A stretch of 64,000 bases of DNA from assembly GCF_000002995.4 (NCBI RefSeq), contig NW_025062478.1:12148001-12212000 (forward strand), read 5' to 3'. The stretch is from Brugia malayi (lineage: Eukaryota; Nematoda; Chromadorea; Rhabditida; Onchocercidae). Shown here one piece after another: positions 15,401 to 27,400 of this stretch. How positions within the stretch are numbered: position 1 is the stretch's first letter; each line of letters begins with the position of its first letter. The notes beneath the pieces are model-generated. The model ran no database searches, was not told where the DNA came from, and was given only the letters and a program-made list of their open reading frames with translations. Position numbers and translations under genes: made by a program.

Positions 15401-18400
15401 CAGAATATAGCTATGGATATTACGAACAAAATTCCACGAATGATAGCACTTGAAATGGATTTTATTGCACTAATATTTGAAAAGTATAGCGAGATTATTA
15501 CATTTAACAAAACATCCGAATGCGAATTTGCTGATGCAGTGATGCTAACAAAATCAATTATTTATCCGGAAAAGATTACGAGACAGTTTACCATGAATGT
15601 TGTTTGGTTGGAATTTATAGCTATTTATAAAGTACCACAAATTTTTGATACTACAATCAGAATTAATGTTACTCAAAGGGAAATAATTCATCTACAATGT
15701 GATGCTTCTAAAGCAAATACAATTGATGAAATTTTCACGGTATGCGGTCCTATTCAACAACAAAATATTGCAGTAACTGTTCCAGAAATTTTATTTTCAT
15801 CAACAAATGCTAATTATATCGATTCAATGTCGTCTTTGGAACTAATTTTGATGTCACATATGGATGAAAATTTACTTGTAACTAAAGAAGTACCACTAAT
15901 TCGAATGGAAATGATCAGTATGCAGTTAATGGCTTCCGTACTTGAAGTAATTCCAGTAACTTATAGTTTTTCAAAAGCTGAAAATATGGAAATGAGAATA
16001 TTTGTGAAGCCTCATATGTCCTCTTACGCATGTCAACGTGACTTCGTTGACAGTGTCACAAAACTTGAAATGGAGCTTTGGTCGCAAATCAAATGTGACA
16101 TTTGCGTCAACGTTAATTTTCGAACAAGAGAAATAGAACGATTGAGCACAACATTTTCCGGTTCAACTGCAGAATATTTCGATCTATCAACAGCTTTCAA
16201 TATTCAACCAGAAATAGATACAGTAACAGCTACATTATTAACAACAGCACCAAAAATTACTGAAAAAGCATTTGGATTATTTTCAGATGCCACTATCAGT
16301 GAGATTTTAGAGTACTCATCGCAGGTGAGACGAGAATTTTACGCAGATGCTATCTTTTTAATATCACGAAAAGATATACATACGGCAAATTTCAGAGCTT
16401 CAACTTTTGAAAACTTACATGTTATCATATCGTTTGAAGTTCAATCTCAGGAAAGTAATACTACAATGGCATTACTGAAGCGAGCACCGATAATTGTTGA
16501 CAGAGCTAGCGTTGTGTTTTCCGATGATTTCATTGAAGAAACAGTGGAATTACGATCACAAAATATGCATAATCTGGAAGTAGAGATGGGAATTTTTACT
16601 GCTCGAAAAGATAATTTGTTTAAAAATATTAAAGGTGTTGAATTTGAGGAAAAAAATATTGTAGCTATTATTGAGGTACAGCCGGAGAAGGAAGACTTAG
16701 AATTCATCCTGCTAACTCCAATTTCAGCATTAGTTGAGCAGATTAGTCGATCATTTTCGGACAGTGTTGTGAATTTAATTACTGAGCTACACGTACAAAG
16801 CGATTTTCATACATATAATAATATTATGGTCGCTCGAATATGTGCGCTTCAAATGTTTCTAAAAGCTTCAGAAGAAGAAAATATCACTGTGATAGCAAAA
16901 TTCTGTGTTCAAGATGAAATCGAAAATATCATGGCTACTTTGCTAACACAGATACCTGCTGTTACTGAAAGGATTGATCGGAAATTTTCAGATCGTTTGA
17001 TGAAGTTTGTAGTAGAATTATGGTCAAAGATTCGTCGAGAAGCTTTTGCAGATGCTAAAATTTATATTGCTAGGAATGATGAGTTGCAGATGCAGTTAAA
17101 AGCTTCATCTATTGAAGAAACGCATGCATCAATCGTTCTGGAAGAATATCCTAAAGTTCAAGAACTTGAAGTTACTTTATTGGAGTTCGTTCGAGCTGAT
17201 ATTTACAAATTAAATCGTTTCTTTTCTTATAAAACTGTTAATTTGATTGCAACACTATGGTGTCAGACTCAAAGTAGTTACGCCAATATAAATATACCAA
17301 TTAAACGAAATGATAATAATCAAATATGTTTACAAGCTTCCACTGAAGAGTGTTTGAGTATTTTGACAAGTTTCGAAGTGCTACCACAACAAAGAGATGA
17401 CTATTTTGAAGTACTCATTGCAATGCATGAAATTGCAGAAGCATGGATAGAAGCAACAAAAGAAGAGAATTTCGATATCGAAAGATCTTTTGACGTGGAA
17501 TCAGAAGCTCATTGTGCTGCTAGTCTCTTAATTGTCCAAAAGGAAAAGCAACTGATAAATGTACAAGCTTCATCTATTGAAAATATTGAAATTTACACTT
17601 CATTTGAAATTTGTCCAGAAGAAGAGATAGCATGGATTACTATTACATTGGAACAAATTACTGCAATCACCGAAAAGCGATACAGCGATGAAATAACAAA
17701 GCTTGATATTGAGATCTATTATGATGCTGTAAACCATGAAACTGTAAAAGTAGATCTGATAGAATCTAAACTATCAGTGTGGAAATCTAGTTACAAAATA
17801 TATAATGATCGATCTTTATGCTTGTTTGCAAGTGAATTTATTGAAGAAATCAACAATACAACTTATGAATATATTATGCAACAGTTTGAAGAAAATATTC
17901 GCATAATGATTGAATTATCTCGAAATCCAACAATACAATCGTGTCAAATTGATTTACAAAATATTTTTCAATCAAGGCAAGCAATGGAAGAAAATGAGGT
18001 AATCTTCTGATGTGAAAAAAAGTATTACTATATTTAAATACTATAATAGGCATTTCATATGTATGTAAGTTACATTTAACATTTTTTGAGATGAACAGAT
18101 TATGGAGTCGTACACAACTAAATGTAGGATTCTATCAACACTTAGATTTAACACGATCAGCACAAACCAGCGACTCAGCTTTTATCTTACGCAAAAATAT
18201 CTACGAAGAAGGTTTGTTGTTTATGCTTGCCTAATTTTTCCTATTTACATTTTGTTTGCTTCATCTTGTGCATAGAATTCATGAAATAGATTTCATTGCA
18301 ATCATTGATCGGTAATTCAATCATTCTTTTTTCATTTCAATGATAACCAAAACAATAATTCAAAGTTATTAGAAATTTTTTTTTTTGAGTCTTTATAAGA

Positions 18401-21400
18401 AGAATACTTGTTTAAAGGTCATTAATGAAAAGATAGAATCTTCCAGGTGAACAACCTAAAACACTAATAAATTTTGTTTTCATTAACAAAGTTATGATTC
18501 TAAAGTTTTGTTTTTAACAGTTTCTTGAACTTTATCAAAACTTTTATTTTCCATTATTAACAAAAAGTTATTTTTGTGATTAAATTTTACATTTTTGTTT
18601 GCTTAATATTTTTTTATTTACTAGTTAAATTTTACATTTAGATTACAAATCTTTTTTGGTATTGTTTTTAACTGTAATTCAATTCTACAAAACACCATCA
18701 ACTACCTCTCAGGATTGAAATTAAAATTACTGCATGTGAAACTAATATGTCTTACTAAACAAATTGAATATTTCCTCTTGTACACACTATTTATTTCTTT
18801 ACATTAATTTACCAAAAAAAAAATTTTTCAAAGTTCAACCAATTAAAAATGAGAGATAATTTTAATTACTAGCAAGATTAATTCCATCATTGAAGTGAAT
18901 GAAGTTTTCTTAGATGAATCAGCTGATGAACTAAGCACATCATCTTCCATTCAAGCAGCTCCACAATTTGCGGAAAAATTGAGTGAAATTTATGAAATTG
19001 AAGAATTCTCAACTCATTTATTCAAATGCATTATTTATGGAACACCCGCGCCACAAGTCCGATGGTACCGTAATGAGCAAGCAATCATCCCTAGCGAGTA
19101 AGATTTCAAACGGTTTTATTTATCGCTTCCTGATACTCCAAGTTACTAGAACTTCTTTTTTTATTGTGATTAAAAAGAACCACTTATCAAATCTTTCCAT
19201 GAAAATTAAGAAAATTTATATTTAAGACCATAATTAAGACCTTTATAATTTTCCTGTAGTAATTTCCATTTATGTTATGTTTGTTATAATAAGCCAAGTT
19301 TTCTTGAGTACTTCGGTTAATTATAATTGTTGCAGTAACATAACTGAAATCGCTGAAGATGGTATCTACATATTGAAAATAAATAACATAGATAGAAGTT
19401 GGAATGGAAATTTAGTTTGTGAAGCGGAAAATGCAATCGGAATAGCTCGCACACATTCCATTATCCATGTTCAAAGTAATGGCTTATTTAAATAAAGCAT
19501 AATTAGCATAATTGCTTTTGATTTCATGAATTCAGAAATTTTTTCTTTTTTTCAATATTATATTAAGAAAACATTTTGGAGATTAAAAAAAAAATGAAAG
19601 TTATAGTAATTTGCTAAATAAGTAATTTTTATGATGCAAGCATACAAGTAAACTAATTCTTTTTCCTGTATTTGTTTGTTTTGTTTATTAAAGATGAAGA
19701 AATAAAATTGAAATAGGATTCAAAAACCGATGCAAAATAGTGTAAGTATCTTTGATTGAAGAGTTCATAGCACTTTCTATATTTTCTATAAAATTCTATA
19801 TTACAGGATCTGAGGAAAGTTCTTCCATTAGCAGCGCTTCAATCGGAGGACAAATGCCTATCATCCATTTACTGCTTGATAGCGAAATTAATGCTAAGGT
19901 AGGTAACAAAAAAAAAAAATGTGCTCTTGAAGTACGATCAACATTTTATTTAATTACTTTTTTAATATGACCTATAAGTTTCTTGGTTTTTTTTTTTTAT
20001 TTTCTATCAAATGATCGAAATTTTCTAGCATCGTATGGATATATTTTTGTATCTGCAAAAAGCATTGAATCGATTTTCATTTTGCAATTACATAAAATTT
20101 CAGAAGGGAGAAAATATCCAACTGAAATGTATTATATCTGGAAGTCCATTACCTTCAGTACAATGGAAGCGCAATGATGTTATCATCGAAAATAATGAGT
20201 AAGATAGATGAATCATAGATAAAACAAGTGCTACATAAGTTTTATTTGAGTTTTATAGTTAGATTTTCAAAGCAGAACTATCTTTCTTCGTCTAATGAAT
20301 TTTACAAATGTATTTTTATTACCTTTTCAGACATTACTTGACTATATGTGATGATGGGATCTGTATTTTGCGCATTTTAAATGTCACAGAGGAGGATAAT
20401 GCAATTTTTAGCTGTACAGCGATGAATATGTTCGGTTCCGCAAAAACCAAAAGTAGAGTGATTGTTGAAGGTATTGAGAATTTCGTATATACATATTTAT
20501 AATTTCATTTCTTACTCCTTCATTCAAAAATGAGTACGTTTCCTTTTTTTTGACATATGGATGATGGGACGGTATATAGTAGTAAAATCAAACTAACATA
20601 CACACTACTTTCCTCTGGATCATTACCCGCAATATTAAAATAAAATGTCAAATGATATAAATTTTTGTGAGTGAAATTAACTGAACATTCATAGAATCAA
20701 GCGCTAAGAGAATGTTTTGTATGTATATCAAAAAATACTTTGTATTTTAAATTTTAGAAGAAGCGCACTTAGCAAGTACGAGTAACATAAAGGAAGAAGA
20801 AAGTCCCACAGCAAGAAGCAGTATAGATGATCATACCATAGGTGAAATATCGATGTCGTCAATGTCATCACAAGATTCACTTACCACTCAATTTCAAATA
20901 CCTCAATTTACATTACCATTACATGATATAACGATAGAGAACAGAGGAGAACTACAACTTAAATGTATTGTTACTGGTGAACCAATGCCTACAATTCGTT
21001 GGTCATGCAATGGTAAAGAAATTCAAGCAGATAACAGGTGGAAAGTTTTGATTTCGATTTATCTAATAAACTATCATCCACTTTTAAGTTATCTATTGTT
21101 CTAACTCATCTAGAGTTTTTTTCGCTTCCAGTAAAAACTTTTATCTGACTGATTTCCATTTTCAATAAAGTACGATGTACACTTATACGGTACTAGAAAC
21201 GATAGCGCATTTTGGTGAAAAAAAAAAAAAAAAAATTAAACATGAAAATCACACAGTTATTGAACAAAAGTTCCAGAAAGAAATAACATAAGGTTTTTAT
21301 TTCTAATTTTTTTGAGTTAAAATCAGTTAGCCACCTATCCAACTTTTTTCGAGAAAATTCTTGAGAGAAAACTCTTGCTTTTGCTCTTCATAATACTTTT

Positions 21401-24400
21401 TTCGGGAAAACTCTTACTTTTGCTCTCCACAATATTTTTTTTCGGGAAAACTCTTACTTTTGCTCGTCATAATATATTGTTTACTTTTTACATTAGTATA
21501 ACAAACACTTGCGCAGTTTAGGAAGAATACGCCGCATATTTATTCTTATTTTTAATCAGTCTTCTTTTTTTTTTTATACGGTACTAGAAATGATAGCGCA
21601 ATTTTATTAAAAACAATTAAACATGAAAATCACACAATTATTGAACAAAAGTTCCAGAAAGAAATAACATAAAGTTTTTATTTCTTTTTTGAGTTAAAAC
21701 CAGTTAGTCACCTATCCAACTTTTTTCGAGAAAATTCTTGAGAGAAAACTCTTACTTTTGCTCTTCATAATATATTGTTATTTTTTACAATGGTATAGCA
21801 AATACCTGCGAAGTTTAGGAAGAATACGCAACGTATTTATCCTTATTTTGAATCAGTTTTTTCTCTTAGTTCATCCTTGCATTATATTGTTTAAAAAGTG
21901 TTCAACTGTTGATGGAATTTTCAGGAATATATTTACCGTTTATGAGGATGGCATTGTTATACTAAAGATTATCAATGGTGATAAAGAAGGATTATATGTA
22001 TGTGAAGCAACAAATGGTATCGGAAGTGCACAAACTCGAAGTTTTGTTCACATATATAGCGCGGAAGTTTTACTGACAACAGCAATGGAACTAAAAGATA
22101 CGATGGAGTCAGCTGAAGCTGTAGTTTTATCAGTTTCGACGTCGAAATTTTGCTCAACAGCTGATGTAAGTGGAAAAAATGAAACAATTGATCAAGATCA
22201 AGAAGGAAAGAAATTAAAGAAAGAATTCGGTGAAGAAGAAATCACAACTGATCAATATATCCCAACAGGCACACTGAATTACTTAATTGAAGCAGAAGCA
22301 ATGACAATAAGAGTTATGAGTTACAAACTTTGTGCTTATGCAAAAGTGAAAGCAAAATCAAAAAAAATGAAGGAAGAAGAGCTATTTAAAATAATCATTG
22401 AAGAGGACGTTGTACGCACACGAACTTACTTAAGAGTGGTCGAACGTAGTGCAAGACCACTGTGGACATTTCAAGGTCATACTACTGAAAGACCTTCATA
22501 TTGGAGTCGAGAAGTTATTAATGAAAGGACTGAATTTGAGAAAATATTCCAAAATGATGAATTACACGAATTTTTAGAAGATAAAGACATTATTGAACGT
22601 TATGTTCAACTTCTAAAGACGACAGAAACATCGGAAAGCAGCGAAGAATATGAAACTCGATTTAAGTTACGTCAAATAGGAGGTTCACAAGAAACTTTAG
22701 AAAAGCGTAAATTAGAAATATATGAAGAACAAACTGGAACTCTTGCTGAGGATACTGGTGTTTTCACAGTTGTGCATTGCGTAGCAAATGCAATGCATCA
22801 TGTTGTAGAAGCGTACGTGATTCTCATTACACGTTACAGATATAAGGCAACATTTGATATTCGAGCTGCTTTGTATCAAACGATTGCTATTGACAATGAA
22901 TTTGAAGCTTCTATTGAAGATTCAGTTAAACGACAAAAATATTTCCAGCATTCAATTTTGAGAGGACCGCACTTCATTCAACCACTTACCATCTTTGAAG
23001 AAGGTTTCAATACCGGTTTGCGTTGTTCTGTTTACGGTTTACCAATACCACATATTCGAATTTCGCATAATGGATGTCCGATCCTAAGAAATAATAGGTT
23101 AGCAAATATGATCAATTCCATAAACGCTTCATTATCTATTATTATTACAAAATTTTGACTTTCTAACTTCTAAATACTATCTAGTATAAACTAACCTTAA
23201 AGGAAATGGAATAGTGAACTATTTCATTTATTTGCCTAAAAACTAATTTCAATTATTATATTTTGTGCTACTAACTATCTAAAGAAATTATGAATTATCT
23301 GAAGCTAATGATAGATCTTTGTAGAAGCAACGTTATCTATGGAATTCTCAACAAAATCAGCAAAAGAGTTTATAAATATTACCCAAAAACTAACATATTT
23401 TTCTAATAATTATAATTACTTAGCAATTCCAAATAATTACACTTGTTCCTTCGAAATTAAGATAAATAAAAAGTTTGAAAAAGTTTCTTTAATAGCTAGA
23501 GGCAGAATGTAAATATTTAACTACAATTTTATTTTCAGATTCTTTCATGTAGTATACAAAAGTGGTGTTATATCGTTGTACATGCAACATATCCTTGAAG
23601 GACATTACGTTTGTGAAGCAGTCAGTGTAGCCGGAAGAGCTATTACAGAATGCTTTATTCGAGTGGAAGAAGAATGGAATGAAAAACAACATAGAAAAAT
23701 CCGAAGAATACGAATTGAAAATGCTTCCAAAACAACCGAATCAACTGAAAGAAGCTCCCAAAACAATGAAACAGTCCAAACATCGACCACTCAATATGAA
23801 TACGAACAAAGTAAGCAAATCAGCGAAGCGATGGAATCAGTGGAAAATATTGAAGAAACTTTAACCGAACATCATATGCAATCGCAACAATTACTAGTGG
23901 AAAATATGGGAAAGATAAAGGGTAGTAAAACTGAAATATGCAAAGAAATCAACAAGGAGGTCTTTATCAAAAGAAACCGCACTGTTTCATCGATATATGT
24001 TTCTGTAATAGAAAACATTCACGATCTAACAGAGCCAAAAATTCTAGAAACGTCAGAACAAGAAATTAATAAACTGATCGATGCAGCAAAACCTTCAATT
24101 AATAATCATGAAGAGATTCTATATGCAACAGCCCAACATGAAATAGCGTATCACGACACATTCCTACCAAAAGAAATGAACGAAAAAGTAGGACAAGTAG
24201 AAGAGCGTGACAAAAAAGATAAATTAATTGACGCATCTAACATGAACTTATCTTCACAGTCAGTTTCAGCATCCATTACCCTGAAAAACGAAGTCAAGAT
24301 GGAACAATCTCCTGATGAAACGGCAGTGGAAGCAAAAAAGGAAATTGTTGAAGAAAAGACAGAAATAGCTGTCACAGATATTAAAAAACAGGTAGCAACT

Positions 24401-27400
24401 ACAGGTATTGAACTTCGGTTGGAAAAACTACTCGAGCATTCAGCAATCGCAGAACGAGCAGCTGAAGAATTGAGAGAGATGGAAATGAATCTTGATTTCG
24501 AGAAAAAACTGCAGCATGAAACAGCTGGCGTTTCTGTCGTAAGTGTAACATCAGGATCCATTCAAGCTTCAACTCCCTTGGCAAAAGCAACAAAAATGCA
24601 GAAACCGACAGAAGAAGAATTGAGAGAGATGGAAACGAATCTGGATCTACATAAACATTTAGAACACGAAACAGTTGACGTATCTGTCTTTAGCACAACT
24701 TCAGGATGGGCTCAAGCTTCAGAATGCTTGGCAAAAACAACAAATATGGACCAACCTATAGATGAAGCGATTGAAGAAGTTGCGAAACGTGTTGAAGAGA
24801 GAGCTGTCGAAGAACTGAAACAGATAGAAATCAATCTGGATTTAGAGAAACATCTACAACAAGAAATACTTGACGTTTCCGTCTTTAGCATTATCTCAGA
24901 ATCCACTCAAGCTTCAGTCTGCTTGGCAAAACTAAGAAAAATAGAGCAAACAGCACAAGAAGAATTGAGAGAGACGAAGACCAATTTGGATTTTGAGAAA
25001 TATCAGGAACAAGAAACAGTTGACATATCCGTCATTAGCATAGTCTTAGAATCTACTGAAGCTTCAGTTCGCTTGGCAAAAGAAATTAAAAGAGAGCAAC
25101 CAACAGAAGTGATGGAAGAAGTTGCAAGGTCAGAAAAGGAAATAGTTAAAGAGAATGTTGAGAGGGCGGTCGAACAATTGAGAGAAATGGAAAAGAATCT
25201 AAATTTAGGGAAACATTCGGAAAAAGAAACAATCAACGTTTCTGTCTTTAGTATAGCATCAGAAACAGCTCAAGCCTCAATTTGCCTGGAAAAAGCAGCA
25301 AAAATAGAGCAACTCATAGAAGTGATTGAAGCTGAGAAGCAAGAAAAAGAAGACCTTCAGAGAGCTGCCATGGTTTTTACAAGAATAGAAGCAAATCTGA
25401 ATTTAGGAAAACATCTCGAACATGAAGCTGTTGAGGTTTCCGTTTTGATTTTGGCTTTAGAATCAGCTCAAGCATCGATTCCTTTAGCCAAGCAAGCTGA
25501 GAAACAACCTCTAGATATTGTCGAAGTTGCAAAACCAGAAAGAGAGGAAAAACCGAAGAAGGTGTTCGAAGAACTGAAAGAGACAGGAATCACGTTTAGT
25601 CTGGAGAAACATCTCGAACATGAAGCTGTTGACGTTTCCGTTCTAATTTTAGCTTCTGAATCAGCTCAAGCATCGATTCCTTTAGCCAAGCAAGCTGAGA
25701 AACAACCTCTAGATATTGTCGAAGAGGTTGCAAAACCAGAAAGAGAGGAAAAACTGGAGAAAGATTTCGAAGAACTGAAAGAGACCGGAATCACGTTTAA
25801 TCTGGAGAAACATCTCGAGCATGAAGCTGTTGAGGTTTCCGTTTTGATTTTGGCTTTAGAATCCGTTCAAGCATCGATTCTTTTAACTAAAGAAGCTAAG
25901 AAGCAACCTATGGAAGATATTTTCGAAGAGGTTGCAAAACCAGAAAGAGAGGAAAAACTGGAGAAAGATTTCGAAGAACTGAAGGAGACCGGAATCACGT
26001 TTAATCTGGAGAAAAATCTCGAATGTGAAGCTGTTGACGTTTCCGTTCTAATTTTGGCTTCTGAATCAGCTCAAGCATCGATTCTTTTAACTAAAGAAGC
26101 TAAGAAGCAACCTATGGAAGATATTTTCGAAGAGGTTGCAAAACCAGAAATAGAGGAAAAACTGGAGAAAGATTTCGAAGAACTGAAAGAGACAGGAATC
26201 ACGTTTAATCTGGAGAAACATCTCGAACATGAAGCTGTTGACGTTTCCGTTCTAATTTTGGCTTCTGAATCAGCTCAAGCATCGATTCCTTTAGCCAAGC
26301 AAGCTGAGAAACAACCTCTAGATATTGTCGAAGAGGTTGCAAAACCAGAAAGCGAGGAAAAACCGAAGAAGGTGTTCGAAGAACTGAAAGAGACAGGAAT
26401 CACGTTTAATCTAGAGAAAAATCTCGAATGTGAAGCTGTTGAGGTTTCCGTTTTGATTTTGGCTTTAGAATCCGTTCAAGCATCGATTCTTTTAACTAAA
26501 GAAGCTAAGAAGCAACCTATGGAAGATATTTTCGAAGAGGTTGCAAAACCAGAAAGCGAGGAAAAACTGGAGAAAGTGGTTAAGAAATTGGAAGAGACGG
26601 AAGTTACTTTAGATTTGGAGAAAGGTCTCGAGCATGAATTTGTTGACATATTCCTCGTCAATGCCGTTTCAGATTCGACGCAAGCTTTGGTTCGCTTAAG
26701 TAAAGAGCCAAAGATTGAAAAGCCAAAGGATGAAATTATTGAGAAGAAAACAGTAAAACCGAAGAAGGAAACCACTGATGAACAATCAGAGGGGAAATTA
26801 AGCGAGACGGAAGCCATAATTGATTTGGAAAAAGGTTTCGAGAGCGAGCACATTTCAGGCTCGACCGAAGCTTTAGTCCCGTTAACAAAGGAGCTGAAGA
26901 GTGAAATTAGGAAGAAAATGGTGAAACCAAAACAGAAGACTGTTGAGGAAAAACCGGAAATTATTGAAAAGAAAACAATAAAACCGAAGAAGGAAACCAC
27001 TGATGAACAATCAGAGGAGAAATTAAGCGAGACGGAAGCCATAATTGATTTGGAAAAAGGTTTCGAGAGCGAGCACATTTCAGGCTCGACCGAAGCTTTA
27101 GTCCCGTTAACAAAGGAGCTGAAGAGTGAAATTAAGAAGAAAATGGTGAAACCAAAAGAGAAGACTGTTGAGAAAAAACCGGAAGAAGTGGTTAAGAAAT
27201 TGGAAGAAACGGAAATTACTTTAGATTTGGAGAAAGGTCTCGAGCATGAATTTGTTGACATATTCCTCGTCAATGCCGTTTCAGATTCGACGCAAGCTTT
27301 GGTTCGCTTAAGTAAAGAGCCAAAGATTGAAAAGCCAAAGGATGAAATTATTGAGAAGAAAACAGTAAAACCGAAGAAGGAAACCACTGATGAACAATCA

